From the NCBI GenBank assembly GCA_016209535.1, contig JACQVW010000764.1, positions 1 through 32,463 of the forward strand: a stretch of 32,463 bases of DNA, written 5' to 3'. The stretch comes from Planctomycetota bacterium. Lineage in GTDB: Bacteria; Planctomycetota; UBA8108; SXIK01. Under the pieces are notes generated by a model. The model did no database searches, had not been told where the DNA came from, and saw only the letters and a list, made by a program, of their open reading frames with translations. Each line of letters opens with the position of its first letter. The first letter of the stretch is position 1. Both the position numbers and the translations under genes were made by a program. This document shows positions 1 through 8,532 of the stretch, in pieces.

Positions 1-194
1 GCCTGCGGCTCCCCCAGCCCCTCGCCCCCGCAGAGGTCCTGGTAGCCCCGGAGCTGCGCCTGGGAGAACGACAGGGAGCACCAGAGGGCGTGAACCTGCG
101 AGCGGAAGAGGAAGAGCGGCACGCCGAGAAGGATCGCGGCGCAGACGAGGATGGCCGGGACCTGGGAGCGGCCGCTCGTGCGTGGGTGGTCCAT
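1..194 (-). CDS. Partial N-terminus of a membrane-anchored or exported protein
   Basis: The frame is open from an ATG at 194 to the left edge (64 codons), with an in-frame TAA a short way upstream of that ATG. The visible protein begins MDHPRTSGRSQ and then has a hydrophobic stretch (about residues 12-30, VPAILVCAAILLGVPLFLF), followed by a polar, Cys- and Gln-containing segment. This looks like a single N-terminal membrane anchor or an uncleaved signal. I see no convincing Shine-Dalgarno sequence. It lies 98 bp downstream of the glycoside-hydrolase-like gene on the same strand and may be co-transcribed with it. Too little is visible to name a family. Confidence 0.5.
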   Translation of the reverse strand, partial: MDHPRTSGRSQVPAILVCAAILLGVPLFLFRSQVHALWCSLSFSQAQLRGYQDLCGGEGLGEPQ

Positions 195-292
195 GTATGG
201 AGGACGTCGGCTGGAGAGCTTGAGGCCCTTGAGGAGGTGGGCGTGCTCGGCTCGTTAGCGGAACCCCGGCGCCCGCCCCGCACCTGGCCGCG

Positions 293-3200
293 CTACCTCC
301 CCGGCGCGCTCTCGGGGCTCGCGGCGAGGAGCCCGAGGCGCTCGCTCCACCGCGCCGACTCCTCCTCCTCGCAGAGGAGGGCGATGAGCGTGGCGCGGTC
401 GGCGTCGAGGTCGAGCTCGAGCTCCATCGTGCGCTCGGCGCCCTCCCCCCGGGCACGGGCGGCGCCCTCGACGCGCTCGAGGACGCGGAACGCGCCCTGG
501 TGCAGGTCGCCGAGGAGCACCGCGGGGCGGCGCCACGCGCGCATCGAAGAGACCGCGACCTTCCCCTCCGAGAAGGGGAGGCAGAGCAAGGCCGCGGAGC
601 GCCGCACGTCGAGCCCGTCGAGGGAGGCCACGGCGGCGAGGCCCCCGCAGGCGAGCTCGCCGGAGGAGATGACGGCGCGGCCATCGACCTTCGCCTCGCC
701 GGAGGCTGCCGGCGCCGTGACCGCTCCGTCGCCGGAGACCGCCGCCAGGGCCGGGCCGCGGTCCGCGACGCGGAGCGAGACCTCCCCCGCCCGCGTCGGG
801 ATCCGCACGTCGACCGACGCGTCCCCCTTCCGCGCGTTGAAGGCGATGTGGACTCGCCCCGAGCGCGTGCGCTGCGAGAAGACGTGCACTCGAGGGTCGT
901 CGGGCTCGACCTCGAGCCTCGGGACCCCCGCCTCCTCGAGGAACCAGCCGTAGAGGCGCCGCAGGTCGTCTCCCTCCCCCGCCGGGGCCAGCTCCAGGGG
1001 GTCCGCGAAGAGCCAGACCCTCCCCGCCCCCACCGCGTGGCGCACGAGGACCGGCGAGCCGTCCTCGGCCGTCGCGAGGACCTCGGCCCCCGCGGGGCGG
1101 AGGAGCGCGAGGGGCGCCGCGGAGAGCGGCGGGAGCCTCGGCGCCCTCGAGGGGGCTGCGGAGCGGAGCGGCCGCGCCGCCTGCTCGGCCCGCTCCGGAG
1201 GCGAGTAGCGTCGCTCGACCCACTCGACGCCCGCGAGGCCGCGGAGCCTCGCGGCCCCGGCGGGCCTGCGCTCGGCGTCCCAGGCCGGGCCGCCCGTCAC
1301 GAGCAGGCGGCCGCCGCCTCGGACCCACGCCACGAGCGCCTCGAAGGACTCGTCGCTGGCGGCCAGGCCCGCGGGGTAGACCGCGGCCCGCGTCTCCCTC
1401 GGCATCTCGGCCAGGGCCGTGTCGCCCAAGACGTTGAAGTCCGCGTGGAGGCCGAGGAGCGCCTCGAAGGCGCGCTGGCCGCCCTCGAGCCCGAGCTCGG
1501 CGCGGGCCCCGGCGCGCAGGGCATCGCAGAGGACCACGGTGAGCGACGGCGGCTCGTAGGCGGGCTCGAAGAGACGGAAGCAGAGGCTCAGGTTCCTGTG
1601 GACCCAGGCGACGTCCTTCGGCACCAGGGGCCCCGGGTGGAAGGCGCCCCAGGGGAAGACGCGCTCGTCCGAGTCGCGCAGGCACCAGCTCTGGACGCGC
1701 GAGCAGCCCATCCCGAAGGCGTAGTGCGCCACGGCCAGGAAGAGCCGCCTCGCGTCCTCTTCGCTGCGCCGGATGTGGTACCCCGACGCGCCGTTCTCCC
1801 GCGTCCAGGCCGGGTGCGTCTTCACCCCGTACTCGCCGAGGCCCACCGACTTCCCCTGGGCTCGCAGGTCGTTCCACCGTATCCGGAGGGGGAGGCGGTC
1901 GATGTCCACCTCGGGCTCGTCGAAGTAGCCGATGTTGGAGAGGTCCAGCCCGTCGATCGTCCGCCGGAGGTCGATGCCCGAGAAGGGGATCGAGTAGTAC
2001 TCGCTCGTGATCGGGTGGGCTGGGTCGCGGGCCCGGATGGCGGCGGCGTGGGCCGCGTTCCAGTCCGTCATGAGCTGGAGGTGGAACCGGGCGAGGTCGG
2101 CCTGGGGCGCCGAGTCCCACGCGGCCGACGGGGGCGGCGGGAAGGGGACATCGAGCTCAGGGGCCCCCGGCCGCCCGCGCCGAGCCTCGAGGAAGGCCCG
2201 CCACTTCTCCCGGAGCATGACGGGGTCGTCGTGCCGGAGCTGGTAGTCGCCGTTCAAGTACCACAGCAGCTTGGGCACGTCCTTGAGCCGCTCCGCGTAC
2301 TCGCCGCAGAGGCGGCTCTCCTCGGCGATGCGCTCGTCCGAGACGGCGACGTTGTGTCCGATGAGGATCCCCGGCATGAAGACGAGCCCGCGCTCCTCGC
2401 AGAGCTGGGCCATGCCGCGGAGGCGCCGCCAGTCGAGGTCCCCCATCGCGTGGCCGGGGTTCACGTAGCCGAGGTTCTCGTAGATCTGGAAGCCGTGGTC
2501 GCGCGCGGCGTCGAGCTCCCGAGCCCACCCGAGCGGCCCTTCGCAGGCGGCCGTGTAGACGTTCGCGTAGGCATCGGAGCCGAAGAGGAAGAGGCTCCGG
2601 TCGCCGAAGGCGAGGTAGTTGCGGCGGAAGGCGAGGGGCGCGCCGCCCGAGGCCCCGGGCCGGCGCAGCGCCACGAGGCCCGACTCCATGCGGTCGACCT
2701 CGACGCCGCCGAGGCGCAGGACCGCCCGGAACTGGATGAGGCCCGAAGCTGCTCGCGGCACGGCGACCCTATCCTCGACCCGCGCGCTCCCGCCCGGAGC
2801 GACGCGCACGGGGTGCAGCCGCCGGCCCTCCGCCTCGACGCCGTCCAGAGCGATCTCAACCTCCGCCTCGACCTCTGCTCGGCCTCGGTTCTCCACGACC
2901 ACCGAGAGCGCCGCCTCCTCGCCCGACTCGTACGCGGGGAAGGCGCTCCCGAGGCCTCGGAGGTAGACGCCCCGGGCCAGGAACCGGGCGAGGCGGCCCA
3001 GGCCGTCGAGGGCCTCGGGCCGGCCCGGGTCGAAGAGGTCGAGGCTCTCGACGCCGAAGAAGGCCCACCGGCTCCCCGCGTAGTGGCCGGCGTGGTGCAG
3101 GAGGAGCGAGCCCACGCTGCCGCGCGGCCTCCCGTGGCGGTCGCGGGCCTCGAGGAGCGGGATCCAGCGCGTCGCGTCGTGGCCGCGGACGCCGCTCGCG

Positions 3201-4396
3201 GCCCAGCCGGCGGCGGGGCCGAGCACCGCAAAGCCGGCGGGGAAGAGCGTCTGCCCCGAAGCGGCCTCGATCCGCGCGACGCGCCGCAGCTTGTAGTCCG
3301 CATCGAAGGCCCCGATTCTCTCCGGCGCGACCTCGAGCCCGTCCTCGGGCCTGCCGCTCGAGGTGTTCATGGGGCCCCGGCGCAGCCCGGTGACGTCGGC
3401 GAGCCGGAAATCGTCGAACCAGGCGGTCCCGGCGGCGAGGTAGAGGCCGCACTTGAGCACGATGCGCGCCGCGCCCGGGGCGGGCGTGAAGTCGAAGGAC
3501 GCGCGCGTCCAGGGGTTCGTGCCCCGCGCCTGGACGAAGTCGCGGAAGGTGACGAGCGCCCCGCCGGATGCGTGCTGGTATACGGCGGCGTAGGCGAAGC
3601 CGGGTCCTCGGAGGCCATCCGTCCTCCACCGGCAGGTCACGCGGTAGAGCCTGCCGGGCGCCGCGGGGAGGCTCAGGTGCCACGCGCACCCGCCTCCGGC
3701 GTCGTCCGAGGAGGCGAGGGCGCAGCGGGCCCCCTCGGCGGGCGCGTCCTCGACGACGCGGCAGCCGGGCGAGGTGCGGCGCCAGCGCGCGCCGCCGCCC
3801 GTGCCGCCCGCGTCCCCCCGATGCTCCTCGCTGCCGTCCTTGCCGGCATCCGTGCCGGCGTCACCACCGCCGTCACCCTCGAGCGGCGCGTCGCGCGTCG
3901 CGTCCGCCTCGAAGCCGCCGTCGGCGAGGAGGGACCCGCGCTCCAGGGCGTCCGCGACGCGCCGCTCAAGCTCCTCGTCCTCCCGGACCCAGCGCCCGCC
4001 CTCCTTCACGAGGAGGTCGAGGAAGGCATACCCACCCATCGAGATGAAGCCGCCGCCGCCGCGCAGGTAGGCCACGAAGTTGTCCCGCGCCGCCGCCGGG
4101 AAGCTCCTCCCGTAAGGCAGGACGACGAGGTCGAAGGCGCCCGGCGCGAGGACGGCCGGGTCGGCGAGGTCCGCGGCGCCGGCGAAGCGCGTCGCGAAGC
4201 CCGCGCCCGCGAGCGCCCGCTCGAGGACGTCGGGGGACGACGGCGCGCCCGCCCCGGGGAAGCCCGGCTCGCGGAAGATGGCCGCCGTGCCCGCCGTGGC
4301 CGCGCGGGCCTCGAGGGCCTGCGGCGCCGCCCGGAGGCCGGCGGCGAGGACGAGGCAAGAGCACAGCCCCGCGGCTCGGGTCGTCGTGGTTCCCAT
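293..4396 (-). CDS. Secreted multidomain glycoside-hydrolase-like protein (GH42/GH-A type)
   Basis: This 1367-aa protein opens with a Sec-type signal peptide (about residues 1-25, Leu/Ala-rich core). Next comes a Rossmann-like ThuA/glutamine-amidotransferase-like domain (about 35-150, motif DLVVLPYGRSFP), an Asp/Gly-rich linker (about 173-203) and a jelly-roll carbohydrate-binding-like domain (about 205-340). Residues about 485-575 look like a beta-sandwich and about 590-930 like a TIM barrel. Residues about 950-1100 resemble the GH42 trimerisation/amidotransferase fold, and the tail is beta-rich. A nucleophile candidate is Glu855 in GLGEYG. At the expected acid/base site the sequence reads WYLNGDY (715-717), so the usual Asn-Glu pair is not obvious. 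The family call is inferred from architecture. It probably acts on an extracellular polysaccharide or glycoside, substrate unknown. Its N-terminal domain resembles that of the protein at 5474-8473. Confidence 0.75.
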   Translation of the reverse strand: MGTTTTRAAGLCSCLVLAAGLRAAPQALEARAATAGTAAIFREPGFPGAGAPSSPDVLERALAGAGFATRFAGAADLADPAVLAPGAFDLVVLPYGRSFPAAARDNFVAYLRGGGGFISMGGYAFLDLLVKEGGRWVREDEELERRVADALERGSLLADGGFEADATRDAPLEGDGGGDAGTDAGKDGSEEHRGDAGGTGGGARWRRTSPGCRVVEDAPAEGARCALASSDDAGGGCAWHLSLPAAPGRLYRVTCRWRTDGLRGPGFAYAAVYQHASGGALVTFRDFVQARGTNPWTRASFDFTPAPGAARIVLKCGLYLAAGTAWFDDFRLADVTGLRRGPMNTSSGRPEDGLEVAPERIGAFDADYKLRRVARIEAASGQTLFPAGFAVLGPAAGWAASGVRGHDATRWIPLLEARDRHGRPRGSVGSLLLHHAGHYAGSRWAFFGVESLDLFDPGRPEALDGLGRLARFLARGVYLRGLGSAFPAYESGEEAALSVVVENRGRAEVEAEVEIALDGVEAEGRRLHPVRVAPGGSARVEDRVAVPRAASGLIQFRAVLRLGGVEVDRMESGLVALRRPGASGGAPLAFRRNYLAFGDRSLFLFGSDAYANVYTAACEGPLGWARELDAARDHGFQIYENLGYVNPGHAMGDLDWRRLRGMAQLCEERGLVFMPGILIGHNVAVSDERIAEESRLCGEYAERLKDVPKLLWYLNGDYQLRHDDPVMLREKWRAFLEARRGRPGAPELDVPFPPPPSAAWDSAPQADLARFHLQLMTDWNAAHAAAIRARDPAHPITSEYYSIPFSGIDLRRTIDGLDLSNIGYFDEPEVDIDRLPLRIRWNDLRAQGKSVGLGEYGVKTHPAWTRENGASGYHIRRSEEDARRLFLAVAHYAFGMGCSRVQSWCLRDSDERVFPWGAFHPGPLVPKDVAWVHRNLSLCFRLFEPAYEPPSLTVVLCDALRAGARAELGLEGGQRAFEALLGLHADFNVLGDTALAEMPRETRAAVYPAGLAASDESFEALVAWVRGGGRLLVTGGPAWDAERRPAGAARLRGLAGVEWVERRYSPPERAEQAARPLRSAAPSRAPRLPPLSAAPLALLRPAGAEVLATAEDGSPVLVRHAVGAGRVWLFADPLELAPAGEGDDLRRLYGWFLEEAGVPRLEVEPDDPRVHVFSQRTRSGRVHIAFNARKGDASVDVRIPTRAGEVSLRVADRGPALAAVSGDGAVTAPAASGEAKVDGRAVISSGELACGGLAAVASLDGLDVRRSAALLCLPFSEGKVAVSSMRAWRRPAVLLGDLHQGAFRVLERVEGAARARGEGAERTMELELDLDADRATLIALLCEEEESARWSERLGLLAASPESAPGR

Positions 4397-4632
4397 GGCC
4401 CCGATCCTACTCGGCCCTGCCCGGAGTGAGTGTGGCCGCGGTCACAGCGAGGGCCGGGGGGCGCGACATGGGAAGCACCTCGCGAAGCCCGCTTGTCGCA
4501 GGGCCGGGTCGAGTACCTACTCGAACGGCATCCTACCCACTGCGGGGGAAGGACTCTCGCGCAAGACGTAGATGTCTGTAGATGGCTCTCGCACGAGCGG
4601 CCGCTGCCCGCGGCCAGCACCGACTCACCGAC

Positions 4633-4661
4633 TTGGCGGAGGGAGTCGTGAGCGATAGAAT
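4633..4661 (+). promoter_or_regulatory. Candidate sigma-70-type promoter of the toxin-antitoxin pair
   Basis: A TTGGCG box (4633-4638) and a TAGAAT box (4656-4661) are separated by exactly 17 bp. They lie just upstream of a GGAGA ribosome-binding site (4671-4675) and the GTG start at 4683. Match to consensus is 4/6 for -35 and 5/6 for -10. If used, the leader would be very short (about 15 nt). This is a by-eye prediction. Confidence 0.5.
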
Positions 4662-4682
4662 CTCGTCCGTGGAGATACCATC

Positions 4683-4928
4683 GTGCGTGCGGAGCTGAAG
4701 GCCTATATCGAGCTGAATCCCGGCGTCATGAGCGGGAAGCCCGTCTTCCGTGGAACCAGGATTCCTGTCGAGCGTGTCTTGCGGGAGCTATCCGGCGGCT
4801 GGACCGAACACGAGGTCCTGCAGGCCCACCCTGATCTGACGCGTGAGCATATCTTGGCTGCCATGGACTACGCAGCTGACTCCGTCGCCAATGAGGCGAT
4901 CTTGCTCGGCGGGGAAGCTGGGGCGTGA
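4683..4928 (+). CDS. DUF433-family antitoxin
   Basis: This 81-aa protein matches the DUF433 pattern: an opening strand (YIELNPGVMSGKPVFRGTRIPV), then a helix-turn-helix-like region (VLRELSGGWTEHEVLQAHPDL) and the closing helix EHILAAMDYAADS. DUF433 proteins are typically antitoxins or DNA-binding partners of PIN-like toxins. The GTG start at 4683 is chosen because GGAGA lies 7 nt upstream. Its stop codon overlaps the GTG start of the next gene (GTGA), so the two are translationally coupled. The normal role would be to neutralise the adjacent toxin and repress the shared promoter; that role is family knowledge, not shown here. Confidence 0.88.
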   Translation: MRAELKAYIELNPGVMSGKPVFRGTRIPVERVLRELSGGWTEHEVLQAHPDLTREHILAAMDYAADSVANEAILLGGEAGA

Positions 4929-5287
4929 AGTGGCTGGCGGACGCCTGCGTGGATGCGAGGCTCGTGGCAGCCCTGAAAGATGCAGGCTGCTTGATCCGTC
5001 AGGTCAAGGTCGGCGAGGACCCGAGGGCTGACGAGGAGATCCTCGACCTGGCTTGGAGCGAAGGACGGATCGTCCTTTCCGACGACAAGGACTTCGGGGA
5101 GTGGGTGATCCGCAGACGCCGACGCGTCCCAGGCCTCGTTCTCGTGAGGATCGACCCTACGCTGATCGACCTGAAGATCGCACGGGTCGTGGATCTCTAC
5201 AGGCGGCTCGGGCAAAGCCTACATGGGAAACTGCTCGTCGTTGGCCCACGCTTCCACCGTCTTCGGGCCTTGGAGCAGGGAGAATGA
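4925..5287 (+). CDS. DUF5615 PIN-like toxin
   Basis: This 120-aa protein has the DUF5615 (Mut7-C/PIN-like) signature: an N-terminal LADACVDARLVAALKDAG with an acidic residue near the start, a central DEEILDLAWSEGRIVLSDDKDFGEWV and a closing RVVDLYRRLGQSL helix. PIN-like proteins of this family are predicted metal-dependent RNases and are commonly paired with DUF433 antitoxins, exactly as here. The start is GTG at 4925, overlapping the antitoxin stop by 4 bp. The acidic residues expected for catalysis (Asp near residue 6, Glu/Asp in the middle, Asp-Asp-Lys-Asp) look intact. No frameshift is visible. Confidence 0.87.
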   Translation: MKWLADACVDARLVAALKDAGCLIRQVKVGEDPRADEEILDLAWSEGRIVLSDDKDFGEWVIRRRRRVPGLVLVRIDPTLIDLKIARVVDLYRRLGQSLHGKLLVVGPRFHRLRALEQGE

Positions 5288-5391
5288 GGGCGCACGTTCC
5301 CGAGGGGCCCAGGATCGGGTCGCGGCGCACGCTGGGAATTGTGCGCCGCACAAAAGAAATGAGCGCGCACATTCTCGTAGGGTCCAGGATC
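5284..5391. repeat. Pair of 33-bp direct repeats flanking a hairpin
   Basis: Two imperfect direct repeats, 5284-5316 and 5359-5391, match at 27 of 33 positions. Both begin ATGAG, share GCGCAC and end in CCAGGATC. Between them is a perfect 9-bp inverted repeat, GCGGCGCAC (5322-5330) and GTGCGCCGC (5341-5349), with a 10-nt loop. There is no T-run after the stem on either strand, so it does not look like an intrinsic terminator. The first repeat overlaps the toxin stop codon. This resembles a REP/MITE-type non-coding repeat unit, but dispersal in the genome cannot be seen from this window. Confidence 0.55.
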
Positions 5392-5473
5392 TGCGGTGGC
5401 GAGCCGACTTTTCGTCCATGACGAGCCAGGCCTGGACCACGTCGAGCTCCACCGAGAAACCCGACCACCACCG

Positions 5474-8473
5474 ATGCGCCCGTCTCCGCTCCTGCTCGCC
5501 TTCGCCGCCGCGCTCTTCCCGCCCCCGCTCGCCCCAGCGCTCGCCGCGCCTCCCGCCGCCGCACCCTTCGCCGCCGCGCCCCCCGCGGCCGCGGTGCTCC
5601 TCGACGAGCTGCCGGGGCTCGACGAGGGCCTCGCTCACGAGCTCGCCGGGACGGCGCGGGAGGCGGGCTACGCGGTGAGCTTCGTGGGGGCCGAGGACCT
5701 CTGCTCCCGCGGCCTGGACCCGGCCTCGTGCGACCTCCTCGTCCTGCCCGCGGGTCGCACGCTGCCGGTCGAGTCGGCGCCGCGGATCCAGGCCTTCCTC
5801 GAGGCGGGCGGCGACGTCCTGGCCCTGGGACTGCCCGCGTGGCGCTCGCCCGCGGTCCGCGCCGGCGGCCGGTGGGTCGCCTGGGAGGAGGTCGAGCGGA
5901 CCATCGCGGCTCAGCGGCCCGCGAGGCTCATCGAGGACTTCGAGGCCGGGGATCTCTCGCGGTGGCGGCGCAACGCGAACGACCCGTCGTCGAGCACGGA
6001 GCGCGAGCTCGCTCCAGCCGGCGGCGGCCGCGCCCTCCACGTGACGGCCGAGCGGCTCACGGGCTGGGACACGCTCTCGAGCCCGCCCCTTGAACGGCCC
6101 TTTGCGCCGGGCCACACGCTGACGTGCTTCCGCGCGAAGGGCGGTCCCGCCACGCGGCAGCTTGCGCTCGAGTGGACCGAGCGCGGCGGCTCGCGGTGGA
6201 TCGCCGTGGTGGACCTCGGGACCGAGTGGCGCTGGTATGCCCTCCCGCCCGAGGCCTTCGTGGCCTGGGAGCCGCCCCCGGGCCGCGGAGGCCCCGGCGA
6301 CGGGCTGCGCGTCGAGGAGGCCGAGCGGTTCACCGCCGGCCTCGCGCTGACCCACACGGCCGTGCCGCAGGGCCGCCACGAGTACTGGCTCGACGACATC
6401 GGCACGGCGCCGAGCCCCTTCGCCGGCGCGAGGCCGCCGCGCCCCGACGCCCTCCCCCACGTCGAGGGGCTCGGGCCGGCGTACCTCTTCCACCCGTCGC
6501 GCGGCGCGGCCGCGCTCCGCGCGCCCCCGGGCCTCGCGCTCCTCGGCCCGCTCTCGATCGAGGCCGATGGCCTGCAGCCCGGGCTCGAGGCCCTGCACCC
6601 GCGGCCCCGCGGAGTCGGCTTCCTCCAGGGCCGGCGGTTCCGCTGGCAGCCCCTCCTCGAGGCGCGATCGGCGGCCGGCGAGCACCGCGGCGCGGCCGCG
6701 GCGCTCCTGGTCCATGCGGCGAAACCCTTCCACGGCGCCGTCGTGGCGAGCTTCACCCCGGCCGAGCCGGCCACTTACCGCGCTCCGGCCGTGCACGCGG
6801 CGCTGCGGGGACTGCTCCATCGAATGCGCCGCGGCGCCTACCTGCTCGAGGGCGGCGCGGAGCACTTCACGGTCTTCGAGGGCCAGGCGCTGCGCGTGGG
6901 CGCCACGACCGCGAACCTCGGGAAGGAGCCCGCGAAGGGCCTCTCCGTGCGCCTGGCCGTCGCTGACCCGAGCCGCGGGACGAAGGTCTTCGAGCGCACC
7001 TGGACGCTCGACCTCGCGCCGGGCGCCGAGGAGACCGTCGAGGCTACCGTAACGGAGTCCGGCTGGCCACCGGAAGGGCTCGTCGTGACCGTCGAGCTCC
7101 GCGAGGGCGGCGATGTCCTCGACCGCCTCGAGCACGAGCTCGGCGTCTGGAGGCCCAAGGCTCGAGCGAGCTTCGTCGAGGCGCGCGACGGCGGCTTCCG
7201 GCTCGGCGGGAAGCCCTGGAAGGCCCACGGGGTCAACTACATGCCCTCGTCAGGGATCGCGCTCGCCGACGGCGAGGCCTTCGAGCGATGGCTCGGGCGC
7301 GGGCCTTACGACCCCGAGGTCATCGACCGCGACCTCCGCAGGATCGCGGGGCTCGGCATGAACGCCGTGAGCGTCTTCGTCTACCACCGCTCGATCGGCT
7401 CCCAGAACCTCCTCGACCTCCTGCGCCGCTGCGAGACCCTCGGCCTCCGCGTGAACCAGTCCCTCCGCCCCGGGACGCCCATGGACTTCCGCTGGGGCGA
7501 GATGCGGGAGCTCATCGAGCGCTACCGGCTCGCCGAGAACGACACCGTCTTCGCCTACGACCTCGCCTGGGAGCCGAGCCACCACGGCCCCGCGCACCAG
7601 AGGTCCTACGCGCCCGCGTGGCGCGATTGGGTCGCGGCGCGGCGGGGGGGCGTCGAGGCCGCCGAGCGAGCCTGGGGCGTGCCCGCGCCTCGCGACGGCG
7701 GCGAGCTCGGGGTGCCGGCGGCGCGCCACCTCCTCGAGGACGGGCCCTGGCGGAAGCTCGCCGCCGACTACCGCGCGTTCCTCGACGAGCTCGTGGGCGC
7801 GCGGTACGCCGAGGCCCGCCGCCTCGTGCGCACGCTCGACGCGCGCCACCCCGTGAGCTTCCGCATGCAGTTCGCGGGCGACCCCACGCACCTCGCGGAG
7901 AGCCTCCTCCCCTACGACTTCCCGGGCCTCGCCGGCGCCGTCGACATCTGGGAGCCCGAGGCCTACGGCCGGATCGGCGACTGGGATCGAGTGCGGGCGG
8001 GGCGCTTCACCGCCGACTACGCGCGCCTCTCGGATCCGGCGAAGCCGGTCCTCTGGGCCGAGGCGGGCTACGACGCCTGGAGCCGGGGGGAGATGGCGCC
8101 GGATCCGGAGCGGCGGGACGTCGCGGCGGCCTTCTACCGCGACTTCTACCGCATGCTGCGCGAGAGCGGCTCCGACGGCGTCCTCTTCTGGTGGTACCCG
8201 GGCGGCTACCGGCTCAACGAGAGGAGCGACTACGGGATCATCGAGCCCGACGGCACGGACCGCCCCGTGACCCGCGCCATCCGCGAGGAGGGCCCGAGGT
8301 TCCTCCAGGCTCCGAAGCCCGCGCCGCCCGATGTCTGGCTCGAGGTGGACCGCGACGCCGACGCCCGCGGCTTGCCAGGGATCTACGAGGCCGTCAAGGG
8401 CGCCTACTGGAAGGCGATCGAGGAGGGGAAGCGGCCGGGGCTGCGCTGGGCGCGAAGGCCAGGCGCGCGGTGA
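5474..8473 (+). CDS. Secreted GH-A clan glycoside-hydrolase-like protein
   Basis: This is a 999-aa protein if started at the ATG at 5474, which gives an immediate Sec signal peptide (MRPSPLLLAFAAALF, then an Ala/Pro-rich region). The frame is also open further upstream, but that extension lies over the repeat and has no signal-like character. An N-terminal Rossmann-like domain (DLLVLPAGRTLPVES) parallels the one in the protein at 293-4396. A jelly-roll carbohydrate-binding-like domain follows, then a C-terminal GH-A TIM barrel introduced by GGKPWKAHGVNYMP. Likely catalytic residues are Glu700 (LAWEPSHHG, acid/base) and Glu863 (LWAEAGYDAW, nucleophile). The closest general resemblance is to GH2/GH5-type barrels; the substrate is unknown. 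It ends 60 bp before the convergent AAA+ gene. Confidence 0.78.
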   Translation: MRPSPLLLAFAAALFPPPLAPALAAPPAAAPFAAAPPAAAVLLDELPGLDEGLAHELAGTAREAGYAVSFVGAEDLCSRGLDPASCDLLVLPAGRTLPVESAPRIQAFLEAGGDVLALGLPAWRSPAVRAGGRWVAWEEVERTIAAQRPARLIEDFEAGDLSRWRRNANDPSSSTERELAPAGGGRALHVTAERLTGWDTLSSPPLERPFAPGHTLTCFRAKGGPATRQLALEWTERGGSRWIAVVDLGTEWRWYALPPEAFVAWEPPPGRGGPGDGLRVEEAERFTAGLALTHTAVPQGRHEYWLDDIGTAPSPFAGARPPRPDALPHVEGLGPAYLFHPSRGAAALRAPPGLALLGPLSIEADGLQPGLEALHPRPRGVGFLQGRRFRWQPLLEARSAAGEHRGAAAALLVHAAKPFHGAVVASFTPAEPATYRAPAVHAALRGLLHRMRRGAYLLEGGAEHFTVFEGQALRVGATTANLGKEPAKGLSVRLAVADPSRGTKVFERTWTLDLAPGAEETVEATVTESGWPPEGLVVTVELREGGDVLDRLEHELGVWRPKARASFVEARDGGFRLGGKPWKAHGVNYMPSSGIALADGEAFERWLGRGPYDPEVIDRDLRRIAGLGMNAVSVFVYHRSIGSQNLLDLLRRCETLGLRVNQSLRPGTPMDFRWGEMRELIERYRLAENDTVFAYDLAWEPSHHGPAHQRSYAPAWRDWVAARRGGVEAAERAWGVPAPRDGGELGVPAARHLLEDGPWRKLAADYRAFLDELVGARYAEARRLVRTLDARHPVSFRMQFAGDPTHLAESLLPYDFPGLAGAVDIWEPEAYGRIGDWDRVRAGRFTADYARLSDPAKPVLWAEAGYDAWSRGEMAPDPERRDVAAAFYRDFYRMLRESGSDGVLFWWYPGGYRLNERSDYGIIEPDGTDRPVTRAIREEGPRFLQAPKPAPPDVWLEVDRDADARGLPGIYEAVKGAYWKAIEEGKRPGLRWARRPGAR

Positions 8474-8532
8474 GAGAGTGATTCGTAGAGCATCATCCTG
8501 GACCCCGCTCCCCCGAGGCGCCTCCCAGACCC

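Noticed and set aside
3770-3930. Gly/Asp-rich repetitive stretch in the first hydrolase as a possible frameshift or repeat
   Set aside because: The reading frame is intact on both sides; it reads as a flexible linker between domains.
500-4429. A 1309-codon open frame on the plus strand
   Set aside because: It is antisense to the secreted glycoside-hydrolase-like gene. The translation is low-complexity Arg/Glu/Pro/Gly-rich with no domains, typical of high-GC shadow frames.
5322-5349. Hairpin after the toxin gene as an intrinsic terminator
   Set aside because: The stem is perfect, but no run of Ts follows it on either strand.
5219-7228. A 669-codon open frame on the minus strand opposite the second hydrolase
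   Set aside because: No signal peptide, domains or ribosome-binding site; the plus-strand frame carries clear catalytic motifs and natural codon bias.
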